NCBI RefSeq assembly: GCF_024158915.1
Contig: NZ_JAMZGF010000009.1
Coordinates: 62,001 to 126,000, forward strand
Length of the DNA stretch: 64,000 nucleotides
Source of the DNA: Chryseobacterium sp. S0630
Lineage (GTDB): Bacteria; Bacteroidota; Bacteroidia; Flavobacteriales; Weeksellaceae
Direction: 5' to 3'
Positions 25,613 to 35,900 of the stretch are shown here, piece by piece (the first letter of the stretch is position 1; each line of letters begins with the position of its first letter). Below the pieces are notes generated by a model. It was not told where the DNA came from, made no database searches, and saw only the letters and a program-made list of their open reading frames with translations. Made by a program: the position numbers and the translations under genes.

Positions 25613-26182
25613 ATGAAAGCAATCATATTCAACGGATCCCTGGAAAGAAGGGCATTATCTACTTCCGGACTGATTTCAGATTATTTTTCAGAACGTCTGA
25701 AAACACTGGGAATTCAGACTGATATTTTTACGCTTGCTGATTCCGGTATTCCTTTATTTGATGTTACCCTTACCAAAACTCCTTTGGCTGTAGAACGTAT
25801 GACTCAGATGTTTACTGATGCTGATTTGCATATCTGGCTGGCTCCTCTTTACCACGGAAGTATTCCTGGAGTGATGAAAAACTGTCTGGACTGGCTTGAA
25901 GTAACTGCCAACAGATACGAACCTTATCTTACGGATAAAACTGTGGGTTTGGTATGCTGGGCAGATGGTCTGCAGGCTATGCAGGGAATCAATGCCATGG
26001 ATTCTATTGCCAAATCATTGCGTGCCTGGCCATTGCCATTCAGCGTTCCGATTGTCAGATCATCATTATTCGCAGCTGACCCATCTACGCAAATTTCGGA
26101 GCTCTATTCCGGTAAGTTTGATAAGCTTATCAGCATTGCCACCTCTAAAAAAATAGAAAAAACGACTATAAACCATTCATAA
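25613..26182 (+). CDS. NADPH-dependent FMN reductase family flavoprotein
   Basis: 189 residues with a flavodoxin-like fold: MKAIIFNGSLERRALSTSG (phosphate-binding loop after strand 1), LYHGSIPGVMKNCLDWLE (the PxYxxSIPGxLKNxxDW motif of this family) and VGLVCWADGLQAMQGINAM. It uses NAD(P)H to reduce FMN or quinone- or azo-type acceptors. The stop is one base before the start of the ferredoxin-NADP reductase gene, so they are translationally coupled. Confidence 0.85.
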   Translation: MKAIIFNGSLERRALSTSGLISDYFSERLKTLGIQTDIFTLADSGIPLFDVTLTKTPLAVERMTQMFTDADLHIWLAPLYHGSIPGVMKNCLDWLEVTANRYEPYLTDKTVGLVCWADGLQAMQGINAMDSIAKSLRAWPLPFSVPIVRSSLFAADPSTQISELYSGKFDKLISIATSKKIEKTTINHS

Positions 26183-26183
26183 C

Positions 26184-27236
26184 ATGATAGAAACAGATAT
26201 ACTGATCATTGGTGCCGGCCCTGCAGGGTTATTTACGGTATTTGAAGCCGGCCTTCTCAAAATGCGATGCCATATTATCGATGCATTGCCACAGATGGGA
26301 GGCCAGTTATCAGAATTATATCCCAAGAAACCTATTTTTGACATTCCCGGATTTCCAAGTGTACTTGCCGGAGAACTCATTGATAACCTTTATGAACAGA
26401 TCAAACAGTTTGAACCAGGCTTTACCTTTAATGAAACAGCCATACATCTTCTCAAACTGGAAGAGAATCTTTTTGAAGTCATTACCGATAAAGGAACAAA
26501 ACACCGAGCAAAAGCCGTTATTATTGCCGGAGGACTGGGAAGTTTTGAGCCTAAAAAACCGCCTATTGAAAATATTTCAGCTTTTGAAGAGCGTGGAGTT
26601 AATTATTTTATCAAAAATCCGGAAGACTATGCCGGAAAACATGTAGTGATTGCCGGAGGTGGAGATTCAGCGCTGGACTGGACTATTCATCTTGCTGAGA
26701 TAGCTTCCTCTCTTACTCTTATTCACAGAAGAAATGAATTCCGTGGCGCGCTGGATTCTGTTGAAAAAGTGAAAAAATTAAAACAGGAAGGCAAAATCAA
26801 TCTGATTACTCCTGCAGAAGTAGTAGGATTAAATGGAGAGGATTATTTGAAGGAAATTCTGGTTGAAAAAGAAGGTTCAATACAGTCTATTAAAACAGAT
26901 TATTTTATTCCTCTTTTCGGATTGGTTCCAAGGCTGGGACCTCTGGCAGAATGGGGAATTGAGCTGGAAAAGAATGCCATAAAAGTAGACAACAGCACCG
27001 ATTTTCAAACCAATATTCCCGGAGTTTATGCCGTAGGTGATATTAATACGTATCCTTATAAAATGAAACTGATCCTGTGCGGATTCCATGAAGCGGCCAT
27101 TGCCTGCCAAAGTATTTATCAGCGTCTTAATCCGAATAAAAAATTTGTCTTAAAATATACTACGGTAAGTGGAATCGAAGGTTTTGACGGAACAAAAAAA
27201 CAAGCAGAAAAACAGGTAGTAGCCACTATTGACTAA
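26184..27236 (+). CDS. Ferredoxin-NADP+ reductase, thioredoxin-reductase-like type
   Basis: 350 residues. FAD-binding GAGPAGLFTVFEAG near residue 9, NADPH-binding IAGGGDSALDWTIHLA near 155 with the HRRNEFRG segment that follows in NADPH-dependent forms, and FAD contact AVGDINTYPYKMKLILCGFHEAAIA. The redox CxxC of true thioredoxin reductases is absent, and the length and C-terminal extension fit the YumC-type ferredoxin/flavodoxin-NADP reductase (FNR-2). Encoded five bases before a [2Fe-2S] ferredoxin, its probable partner. It should move electrons between NADPH and the two ferredoxins. Confidence 0.9.
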   Translation: MIETDILIIGAGPAGLFTVFEAGLLKMRCHIIDALPQMGGQLSELYPKKPIFDIPGFPSVLAGELIDNLYEQIKQFEPGFTFNETAIHLLKLEENLFEVITDKGTKHRAKAVIIAGGLGSFEPKKPPIENISAFEERGVNYFIKNPEDYAGKHVVIAGGGDSALDWTIHLAEIASSLTLIHRRNEFRGALDSVEKVKKLKQEGKINLITPAEVVGLNGEDYLKEILVEKEGSIQSIKTDYFIPLFGLVPRLGPLAEWGIELEKNAIKVDNSTDFQTNIPGVYAVGDINTYPYKMKLILCGFHEAAIACQSIYQRLNPNKKFVLKYTTVSGIEGFDGTKKQAEKQVVATID

Positions 27237-27241
27237 GGATT

Positions 27242-27565
27242 ATGGAGAACGAGATTACCATTACTGTTATTGACCAAAGCGGTACTACACACACTTTGCT
27301 ATGCCCTTTAGAAATGGGGCTTACCCTTAAAGATATCTGCAAAGCTTATGAATTACCTATGGAAGCCATGTGTGGAGGTATGGCTATGTGTGCCACCTGT
27401 CATTGCTTTGTTTTGAGTGAAACATCTGCTCTTCCTGAAAAAAATGATATTGAAGAGGCGTTATTATCAGAACTATTTACCTCCAAGGCTACAAGCAGAT
27501 TAGCCTGCCAGATTCATCTTACAGCTCAAATGGATGGGCTGTCGGTAGAAATTGCTGCAGATTAA
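27242..27565 (+). CDS. [2Fe-2S] ferredoxin, adrenodoxin-like
   Basis: 107 residues. Four cysteines in the vertebrate/ISC-type spacing: C-GGMAM-C-AT-C followed by a distant ACQIHL Cys. The start (ITITVIDQSGTTHTLLCPLEMGLTLKDICK) and the acidic middle (EKNDIEEALLSEL) are normal for the family. Such ferredoxins supply electrons to Fe-S assembly or to monooxygenases. The gene directly follows its probable reductase. Confidence 0.9.
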   Translation: MENEITITVIDQSGTTHTLLCPLEMGLTLKDICKAYELPMEAMCGGMAMCATCHCFVLSETSALPEKNDIEEALLSELFTSKATSRLACQIHLTAQMDGLSVEIAAD

Positions 27566-27634
27566 TGAGTTAAAAATAAAAATTAGCACACTTTATGCTG
27601 CTTATTTTCAAAGAACAGTGTTGAACTGCTGTAA

Positions 27635-28060
<426 letters not shown>

Positions 28061-28091
28061 TAAATTTCTATCTTTTATATTTAATTTCAAT

Positions 28092-28117
28092 AAAGGCGGG
28101 TTTTAACCCGCCTTTTT
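28092..28117 (+). terminator. Terminator of the redox operon
   Basis: AAAGGCGGGTT (28092-28102) and AACCCGCCTTT (28105-28115), a perfect 11-bp stem with a 2-base loop, followed by T's. A-rich sequence precedes it, so it can also serve the convergent minus-strand gene. Confidence 0.85.
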
Positions 28118-28148
28118 ATCATTCTTTTCATTCGGCTTTAGCCTCAAC

Positions 28149-29084
28149 CTATTTTGCTTTAATCTCAGTATAAATTTTTTGAGTAAAAGGAGTTTCTACA
28201 CCTGTTTCAGCACCATATTTCAATACAGCACCTGCAAACAATTCCAATTCGTTATCCTTCTTTCCTGAATTGATATCAAGCTGTAAAGAAGTTGGAGTTT
28301 CAAAAGGAAATGTAGAGGCTTTATTAAAAGTAGCGTCAATAATATCTTCCTGAAGATCTATTCCTTTTTTAGCAGCAATCTGTTTGATTTCTTTCATAAT
28401 TCCGGTGGCCTCATTCTTTTGCTGCTCATCGGTACATACGGCTCCCATGGACGAGTTATGCTTCGCTGTTACCAATCCAAAACTTGCTATGAATATGAAT
28501 TTTGTCCAGATATCTTTTAATGAATTATCTTTAAAATCAAAGTCGATTTTACTTTCACTCAATAGCTCTGTAATCCATTCTACAGGTACAGAAAAATGTT
28601 CAGGATCTCTTCCCACAATGATTTTCCCTGCATTTCCTTTATGTTCTACAGTTCCTCTTTTCTTAATATGAGAAGCTACATACACACAGGTTGGAAGAAC
28701 AGTATGATCAGGAATAATGGTGCGTATTCTGTCATAAATATCCGCTCCGTTCATCATCGGAAGAAGGACAGTATCTTTATGAATGACTGGCAGTAATTGT
28801 TTGCAGACATTTTCAAGATCATATTCTTTCACACAGATCAACACGAGATCAGGGTTTTTGATCTCACTGATATTCTCTACAATAGCATTTGGATGTGTCT
28901 GTGAATTGGAATGCTCAGGAGATAACAACGTCAATCCGTTTTCTTTTACTTTATCATAAGTTTCTCCGCGGGCAACAAAAGAAACGGTATATTTTCCTGT
29001 AGTTTCATTCGTCTGATTGATTTTAAAACCAAAATAACCACCTACACCACCCAATCCTACTACTACAATATGTTTTTTGTTCAT
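28149..29084 (-). CDS. panE: Ketopantoate reductase (2-dehydropantoate 2-reductase) family
   Basis: 311 residues from ATG 29084; the upstream TTG was rejected. Rossmann motif HIVVVGLGGVGGYFGFKI, then NPDLVLICVKEYDLE, the substrate-loop MMNGADIYDRI, and the C-terminal helical domain with KFIFIASFGLVTAKHNSSMG and ETPTSLQLDINSGKKDNELELFAGAV (PTSMxQDxxxGRxxEID-like). It uses NADPH to reduce ketopantoate in coenzyme A synthesis; many paralogues act on other 2-keto acids, so the symbol is tentative. It stands alone, with a Crp/Fnr gene 64 bases upstream on the same strand. Confidence 0.85.
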   Translation of the reverse strand: MNKKHIVVVGLGGVGGYFGFKINQTNETTGKYTVSFVARGETYDKVKENGLTLLSPEHSNSQTHPNAIVENISEIKNPDLVLICVKEYDLENVCKQLLPVIHKDTVLLPMMNGADIYDRIRTIIPDHTVLPTCVYVASHIKKRGTVEHKGNAGKIIVGRDPEHFSVPVEWITELLSESKIDFDFKDNSLKDIWTKFIFIASFGLVTAKHNSSMGAVCTDEQQKNEATGIMKEIKQIAAKKGIDLQEDIIDATFNKASTFPFETPTSLQLDINSGKKDNELELFAGAVLKYGAETGVETPFTQKIYTEIKAK

Positions 29085-29148
29085 GAAATTATTTTTAAGC
29101 AAAGATCAGCGATGGCATTTAAAATATCACTTGACAAATGAAAAGAAA

Positions 29149-29730
29149 TTACAATTTATGAATATCTCTTCTGATCCGGCTCAGGGAGCTGTCTTTAATT
29201 CCAAGGTAAGAAGCAATCACTTTCAAAGGGACATGCTGAAAAATATCAGGGTCTTTCTTCATTAGGTTAAAATATCTTGTGGAAGCCTTCTGGCTCGCCA
29301 TTTCGATCAACCTGTCATGAATATTATAATAATTAAGGACAAAAAGAAGCCTGCTGAATTCTCTGAACTCAGGAATGTTATGGAAATTATGCTGTACATT
29401 TTCCAATCCTGTTTCCCAGAAAACACAATCGGTTACAGTCTGATATATTTCTTTGGTAGGCTGCTGCCTGAAAAAAGACAGAAAATCATTTACAAAGCAG
29501 GGAGCTGTATAAATATTCGTTGTGATCTCTTCATTATCTTCATTCAATAAATAAGACCTTACATAGCCTTTTTCCAGAAAATAGGTTTTGGTACTGATCG
29601 CATCTTTATCCAACAAAACAGTATTCGCTTTTAAATCAAAATGACTGAATTTTTCAGTAATTTTTTCAACCACCTCAGCTTTGATACTGAATAAGGAATG
29701 AAAGTAGGTATTAAGTAATGATTTGTCCAT
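29149..29730 (-). CDS. Crp/Fnr family transcriptional regulator
   Basis: 193 residues. The cyclic-nucleotide-binding jelly roll spans about 20-125 (DLKANTVLLDKDAISTKTYFLEKGYVRSYLLNEDNEEITTNIYTAP). The C-terminal helix-turn-helix is short (HVPLKVIASYLGIKDSSLSRIRRDI). No N-terminal or internal Cys set for an Fe-S cluster as in Fnr, so an O2 sensor is unlikely. The degenerate phosphate-binding cassette is usual for Bacteroidota members, whose ligands are mostly unknown. Confidence 0.85.
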   Translation of the reverse strand: MDKSLLNTYFHSLFSIKAEVVEKITEKFSHFDLKANTVLLDKDAISTKTYFLEKGYVRSYLLNEDNEEITTNIYTAPCFVNDFLSFFRQQPTKEIYQTVTDCVFWETGLENVQHNFHNIPEFREFSRLLFVLNYYNIHDRLIEMASQKASTRYFNLMKKDPDIFQHVPLKVIASYLGIKDSSLSRIRRDIHKL

Positions 29731-29844
29731 TAAAATGTCCTCATAAATATACTTTGAGCCATCTAAAGTAGCGATAATTCGTGAAAGTCTGGATAATCAG
29801 ATGCTTTAAAACCACCCCGTCAAAAATTCTTTGAATTTTCGCCA

Positions 29845-29861
29845 CCCCTCCAATGGAGGGG
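29845..29861 (-). terminator. Tight G/C hairpin downstream of the methyltransferase gene
   Basis: CCCCTCC and GGAGGGG with a 3-base loop. T's follow on the plus strand and A-rich sequence precedes, so direction is unclear. A likely stop signal for the Crp/Fnr or methyltransferase region, or a dispersed hairpin repeat. Confidence 0.3.
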
Positions 29862-29921
29862 AATTTTTCTCATCATTAGAAATGGTACTTCTAAAAACCG
29901 TTGAGACTTATATGACTTATG

Positions 29922-30716
29922 TTATTTCAACTTTACTGCTTTTGTTGCGATGAAAGTAGGAAGGTACTTATCAATTAAAAAGCGTGGATTAGGCTGCATT
30001 TCTTCTGTGAAATCTGAAATCATAAAACCTGCTTTCAATTGTCCTCCGATAAGGTCTGAAAGGGTATGTCCAAAAACCAGAGCTTCATTATTTTCCAGTT
30101 TTCTGTTGATCTGATCCTGATTCAAATCTGTTATATCTGCATAAGGAAGTGTATATTTCGGTCTGATAATCCCCTCTTTTATATCCTGAGGATTTCGGTC
30201 TGCTACAAATACAACAGGATTAAAAAAACTGGCCAACAGCATTCCTCCTTTTTTCAAAACCCTATAGGCTTCTTTCCAAACAGGATTTACATCTTCCACA
30301 TAATGATTGGATATCGGATGAAATACAATATCAAACGTTTCATTTTCAAATGAACTTAAATCTCTCATATCACCCTGAACTGTTTTCAGAGACAGTCCAT
30401 CACGTTCTGCTACCTTTTCATCCTGTCTCAGCTGTTCCCCGGAAATATCAAAAACGACAACAGAAGCTCCTGCTGCTGCCAATACCGGAGCCTGCTGTCC
30501 TCCTGCCGATGCCAGACACAGGATATTCTTTCCTTTCACATCTCCCAACCATTCTTTATTCAATGGTTTGGGAGTCAGGTGAACATCCCATTTTCCTTCT
30601 TTTGCGTCATTAATCAATTCTGAGCTTACCGCTTTTGACCATTCGTTCTGTGCTAATGCCTGTTTGTTCCAGGCCGACTCATTATGGTGTAAAAAATCTA
30701 TTTCTTGCTCCTTCAT
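29922..30716 (-). CDS. Class I SAM-dependent methyltransferase
   Basis: 264 residues. SAM-binding motif I LCLASAGGQQAPVLAAAGASVVVFDIS, motif II VQGDMRDLSSFENETFDIVFHP and the post-motif YRVLKKGGMLLASFFNP fit Rossmann-fold Methyltransf_11-type enzymes. The N-terminus (HHNESAWNKQALAQNEWSKAV) is common in Bacteroidota members of unknown substrate. Divergent from an AraC regulator, which might control it. Upstream of its 3' end (29845-29861) lies a tight CCCCTCC/GGAGGGG hairpin. Confidence 0.85.
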   Translation of the reverse strand: MKEQEIDFLHHNESAWNKQALAQNEWSKAVSSELINDAKEGKWDVHLTPKPLNKEWLGDVKGKNILCLASAGGQQAPVLAAAGASVVVFDISGEQLRQDEKVAERDGLSLKTVQGDMRDLSSFENETFDIVFHPISNHYVEDVNPVWKEAYRVLKKGGMLLASFFNPVVFVADRNPQDIKEGIIRPKYTLPYADITDLNQDQINRKLENNEALVFGHTLSDLIGGQLKAGFMISDFTEEMQPNPRFLIDKYLPTFIATKAVKLK

Positions 30717-30910
30717 ATTTTTTATTTTCTGGTCATTTAATTGTCAATTTACAAAAATATTGTATTCAGAAGCCATTCAACTGGTACAGATTTTCTAAAA
30801 TGTACTGGTCCAGTTTAGCCCTCAAGGATCATCATGAATTTTATTGGGCTTTGCAGTTTATCACAAATTTTGTAATTTTCTTAATTAAAGCAGCTATACA
30901 GGCAACAATT

Positions 30911-31666
30911 ATGGATAATGATTTCACTTACAATTTCATCGAACCTGACAAAGAGATCGCAGGTTTTGTTGAAAATCTGGGTACTTTTCAGAACCTTTCG
31001 GATGAAGCTAAAGAAGTCGTAATTATTCCTGACGGAAGAATTGATTTATTTTTCTCACAATCGGCTTCAGAACCTTTCCATATTACCCTTCTCGGACTGG
31101 AAACCTATCCTGAACAAAGATATATTGCTCCTTATACCACAGCTTTTATTGTCAGTTTCAAACCTCTTGCTGTGGAATATATTTTAAATACTTCCATTGC
31201 TGATTTATTGAATATCGGAAAAGAGCTTTCTCCTGATTTCTGGAATTTTAAAGCTGACGATATAAAGGATTTTAATCATTGCTGTACGAAAGCCACTCAA
31301 AAAATACAAGCGTTGCTACCTCAAAAAACAGATGAAAGAAAAATCAAACTTTTTGAGTTGGTGTATGCTTCAAAAGGGGAAATGAGCGTACAGGAACTTT
31401 CAGAAAAAACAGGCTGGAGCAGCAGACAGATTAACCGGTACTTTACCAAACAACTTGGTTTGTCATTAAAAGCCTACTCTACTATTTTGCGTTTCAGAGC
31501 ATCATTGGAACATATTGCTCAGGGAAGACTTTTCCCGGAACTCAATTATACCGATCAGAATCATTTCATCAAAGAAGTAAAGAAATTTTCAGGAGTCGCT
31601 CCTAAAGAATTATCCAAAAATAAAAACGACCGATTTGTACTATTATCTGTATTGAAAGGAAAATAA
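30911..31666 (+). CDS. AraC family transcriptional regulator
   Basis: 251 residues from ATG 30911 (MDNDFTYNFIEPDKEIAGF); the longer upstream reading frame overlaps the divergent methyltransferase gene and looks non-coding. The N-terminal 130 residues match the DUF6597-like sensing domain (VVIIPDGRIDLFFSQS). The C-terminal AraC domain (about 150-240) has the two helix-turn-helices, SVQELSEKTGWSSRQINRYFTKQLG and YTDQNHFIKEVKKFSGVAPKEL. It lies 27 bases before the TetX-like monooxygenase gene, a probable target. Confidence 0.88.
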   Translation: MDNDFTYNFIEPDKEIAGFVENLGTFQNLSDEAKEVVIIPDGRIDLFFSQSASEPFHITLLGLETYPEQRYIAPYTTAFIVSFKPLAVEYILNTSIADLLNIGKELSPDFWNFKADDIKDFNHCCTKATQKIQALLPQKTDERKIKLFELVYASKGEMSVQELSEKTGWSSRQINRYFTKQLGLSLKAYSTILRFRASLEHIAQGRLFPELNYTDQNHFIKEVKKFSGVAPKELSKNKNDRFVLLSVLKGK

Positions 31667-31693
31667 ATTTGCATTGTAAAATTTAAATAAACA

Positions 31694-32854
31694 ATGCTGA
31701 TAGACAATAAATCAATAGCAATCGTTGGTGGTGGTCCGGCAGGACTTACACTGGCAAGACTTTTACAATTGAAAGGTGCAGATGTAAAAGTATATGAAAG
31801 AGATTTTAATAAAAATGCCCGTGTACAGGGCTCTCCTCTTGATATGCATGAAGATTCAGGGCTGGCTGCCATACGCAAGGCAGAACTTCAGGAAGAGTTT
31901 AAAAAGACTTTCCGTCCGGGTGCAGACAGAACATTGATCATGAATGAAAAGGCCGAAATATTTTTTAACGATCATGAAACAAAGCCTGAAGAAGATTTCG
32001 GACATGAACATTTTCGCCCTGAAATAGATCGTGGTCCATTAAGAAATATGCTGCTGGAATCCCTATTTCCTGAAACTGTTGTCTGGGACAGTCATTTTCT
32101 CTCTATGGAGCGGCAGAATGGAGGCTGGCTGCTGCATTTCAAAAATGGAAATTCTGTGTACGCTGATCTTGTCATTGCTTCAGATGGTGCCAATTCTAAA
32201 ATCCGCCCTTATCTTACTGATAATAAACCTGTTTATTCTGGGATCATTATGCTGGAAGGAAATATTTCAAAAGAAAATGCCCCTCAGATTGATGCTTTAA
32301 TCAAAGGGGGGAAAATAATGGCATTCGGAAATTCTCAAAATATTTTACTGGGACAAAAAGGCAATGGAGATCTCGGATTTTATGCAAGCTTTAAAGCTGA
32401 TGAAAACTGGCCTATCATCAGTGGCCTTGATTTTTCTGATAATACACAGATGCTAAAATGGTTCAAAACAGAATACTCGGAATGGACTTCTATCTGGGAG
32501 GAACTTTTTAAAAATGCAAAAACTCCTTTTATTCCACGTTTGATTTACTCTATGCCTTTAGATCAAACATGGGAAAGTCAACCTAATTTGACACTGATAG
32601 GTGATGCGGCGCACGTAATGCCACCATTTGCTGGAGAAGGTGCTAATATGGCGATGCTGGACGCCCTTGAACTGAGTGAATATTTAACGGATAATCATTA
32701 TAATACTTTACAGGAAGCTATTTCCGGTTACGAACAGACAATGCGAACAAGAGCTGCTATTGCCACACAAGAATCCCTTGAGAACGGAGAACGAATGCAT
32801 TCTGAAACCTCATTAGCCACTATGCTTGATTTTTTTAATAGCCATTTGGATTAA
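31694..32854 (+). CDS. FAD-dependent monooxygenase, TetX-like
   Basis: 386 residues. FAD motifs: SIAIVGGGPAGLTLARLLQ (GxGxxG), the E/R at VYERDF, DLVIASDGANSKIRP (DG motif) and LIGDAAHVMPPFAGEGANMAMLDA (GD motif). Over its whole length it follows Tet(X), e.g. VQGSPLDMHEDSGLAAIRKA and the LEKPW-like LDQTWESQPN. By my own alignment from memory, the tetracycline-contacting R213, F224, N226 and H234 of Tet(X) correspond to Lys, Leu, Gly and Gly here. So it is probably a chromosomal relative with another aromatic substrate. It follows an AraC gene by 27 bases. Confidence 0.85.
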   Translation: MLIDNKSIAIVGGGPAGLTLARLLQLKGADVKVYERDFNKNARVQGSPLDMHEDSGLAAIRKAELQEEFKKTFRPGADRTLIMNEKAEIFFNDHETKPEEDFGHEHFRPEIDRGPLRNMLLESLFPETVVWDSHFLSMERQNGGWLLHFKNGNSVYADLVIASDGANSKIRPYLTDNKPVYSGIIMLEGNISKENAPQIDALIKGGKIMAFGNSQNILLGQKGNGDLGFYASFKADENWPIISGLDFSDNTQMLKWFKTEYSEWTSIWEELFKNAKTPFIPRLIYSMPLDQTWESQPNLTLIGDAAHVMPPFAGEGANMAMLDALELSEYLTDNHYNTLQEAISGYEQTMRTRAAIATQESLENGERMHSETSLATMLDFFNSHLD

Positions 32855-32870
32855 TTATCATCAAAAATCA

Positions 32871-32903
32871 AAAGGCTGCCTTCTGTTGAAGACAGCCTTT
32901 TTT
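32871..32903. terminator. Bidirectional terminator between convergent genes
   Basis: AAAGGCTGCCTTC and GAAGACAGCCTTT pair with one mismatch around a short TGTT loop, with A's before and T's after. It serves the TetX-like gene on the plus strand and could serve the protease gene on the minus strand. Confidence 0.75.
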
Positions 32904-32968
32904 CCCTCTTGAAATAATTCTTTTTCTCTCCGCTTTTAGATCCTGATACGGAGATTCATTCGTGCTGT

Positions 32969-35900
32969 TTATTTTTTGATTAATTTGGTGTTGTAAGTGT
33001 TTTTCTCATCTTTTATGGTGATCACATACATTCCTTTTACAAGAGAAGCTACATTAATTTTTCCATCAATCTTACCTTCCTGAACAAGTCTTCCATCCGC
33101 ACTGTAAATTTTGTAATCACCTTTACCTTTAAGGTTTTTCACTTCTACAAATGTATCTGCAGGGTTAGGATAAATTGAGACGTCTGATGATTTTGTATCT
33201 ACGGTTTCTCTTACGGCAAGGTTAGCATTTTCAGAAATTTTCACTGAAAAATCTCTGAAAGATCCTACAGAAACAATTCCACCTCCATTTACAGGTACGG
33301 TAGGGCTTCCACAAGGTCCGCTGGCTGCGTTAAAGAAAGTACTTGCCACTCTCATTCTCAATAACTTATCACCAGAATAAGCGGTATCAGGTACTGTAAA
33401 TGTTACACTTCCATCACGAAGATAAGCCTGAGCAGCGGCGACGTAGAAAGGAAGAGCCCCACTGGTAACTACTTTTTCTGAACTTTCGAAAACTCCGTTT
33501 CTGTTGTAGTCTATCCAGATTTCAAGCCAGTCATTATAATTTCCTCCAGCAAGGTTTCTAAAGCTGGCAGTATACTGAGTTCCTTTTGTTAAGTTAACCA
33601 CTTTGGCAGCATCTTCACTAAAGTCAAGATAGGTTTTATAAACATCAAGGCCAGTATATACATAGGCAAGATTAGACAGGGTCAATCTTACAAGGCCACT
33701 ATTAAAGTTTCCACCATTTCCTCCTGTAGTCATTAAACAATAATCTATGCCTGTTCTCAACCCTTTGGTTTTAAAAGCATAATTAGTTGAGAATGCCCCT
33801 GGAACACTATTTACAACAGCTGCTACCTGTACTTCATAATTGGTTTCATCTTCCAGATTCGACAACAACACAGAATTGGCTGTACTTGCTATATTCGACC
33901 AGCTTGCTGTACCCACTTTTCTGTAATTGACAGAGTAAGTAGCTCCTGGTACTTTATTCCATGATATTCTTGCCGTTGTTTTTAAAACTTCCGTATCTAT
34001 CGCAGAAACTCCAGTTGGAGCATTAACAGTAGATGTAGGAGCAGCTCCTACTGTTACAGCCGGAGATACCGCATAGAAAATATTACCTAGTGCTGATATT
34101 CTTAATTTAACAGCACCGGTTACATTAGCCGGCATTTGTACAGCATAACTTCCTGTATTTGGAGTAGAAGCTACCAGATCCGTCCATGTAGTTCCGTTAT
34201 TGGTTGTATAGTCTATTTTTACAGCAGCAACATTATAGGGAGCGTTATTGGTGTTTGCAGCATCCCATGTGATGGTATTGGATGCATCATTGTATAAAAC
34301 GGATGTTGTTGTAAGACCACTGAATTTGAAAGGTCCGTCAGAACCCACTGTTATTACTGTCTCAGCAGTAGACGTCATTGGTCTCAATGCATTCTGATCT
34401 CTTACTGTTACTGCGTAATTCAATGTTCTTGGGATGTAAGAAACGGTTTCCCATACTTGTTTGTCTGTCAAAACACCATTTAATACAGTTTCCAGTTTAG
34501 GGAAATATCTTCTGCTGTTAGCTGTTCCAGGTAAAGATCTGGCTATTGCACCTTCTGCATTATAGCCCCAGCCACTGTCTCCTGAAATAGTATTCCTGTC
34601 TCCTACACTGTTGTACTGTTCCCATGTATAATTGACAAGATCACCTTCTGCGTCTGCTGCTACAGCATCCAGATAATAGGCTGTCCCTTTAGGAATGGAA
34701 TAATTAGCTAGCGGTGTAATCACCGGAGCAGTATTGTTGATGATATCAGTAGCAACTCCGCATCCTATTTTAGATTCCAGATTATTTAATACCTGGGAGA
34801 TCGATTTATAATGGAAATATCCATCCATATTTGCCTGAATATTATCTTGTGTAATACCGGGATACCCCATGATTGTTGTTCCTCCCCAAGGTTCTACATT
34901 AGCTCCTGAAGCTTCAGTTCTCATTGAGAACGTGTGGTTTGCACCCAACTGATGCCCCATCTCGTGCGCTGCCATTAAATCAAATACCTCTCCTATGGGA
35001 TCAGGACTCATTGAGAAAGCAGATCCTTTTGCCAAAGAAGTATTTGTGGCAGGATTGGTACAAACAATTCCTATTCCTCCTGCATTTCCATTTCTGCTTT
35101 GTCCTGCATTGCGATGAAATACATGCCCGATATCATAGTTGGCATTTCCTACATCTGCTGTAAGTTTCTGTTGTAATTGTAAATTCAGTGACGGATCGGT
35201 TGAAACAGCCTGAGGTGTATAAAAATCAGTAGCAGGATCAGTATAAATAATTCCCGGAAGGTCCAGAACATTAAAATGAGCTCCGAAATCTCTCTCAAAA
35301 ACTCCATTGATCCTCGTCATGGTATTATTAATAGCAGCTACTGCTCCAGCTACTGTTCCCCCGTGAAATTGTGTATACTCACCGGTGACAGCCATAGCCA
35401 TTCTGAAAGTTCTATATTTGGTATTCGTGGGTCTGTTGGTAATTCCTACATTGGAAAGCATTTTTTTTCCATTTTCCACCAGCTTACCAATATCTTTAAG
35501 ATCATGGTCTGTATCACATTCAAACCCATGCATATCTCCTTTTTCCTTGGTTTTATAAAACACTCCATAAGTCTGTTTATCAGCACTTATCGGTTCTATA
35601 AACTGGAATATACCATCTTTAATGATCATAGATTGCATATCATTGGGAGATGTACTGAATCTTACATACTTAGATGGATCATCTACGCCCACTCCTACAT
35701 ATGATCCAAGCTGATATCTTTCGGCCAGTGATACATCCATCACAGGATTGCTGTAAACAGCAAATTTTTCAATCTTTCCTTCTACAGTAGGTAAAGAAAT
35801 AATAACCGGTCTTGCACTTTTCCCGGTCTCTTCAGCATTTCTCAGCATTTCTCGAAGAGATTTCAGATCCACTCTATAAGAATGTTGTACTGCTACTCCT

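Noticed and set aside
30635..30910. N-terminal extension of the AraC regulator by 92 residues
   Set aside because: It overlaps the divergent methyltransferase gene and reads unlike AraC proteins; the ATG at 30911 gives the normal family start.
31694..32854. Tetracycline resistance gene tet(X)
   Set aside because: It is related in fold, but several substrate-binding residues appear not to be conserved and no mobile element flanks it; called TetX-like only.
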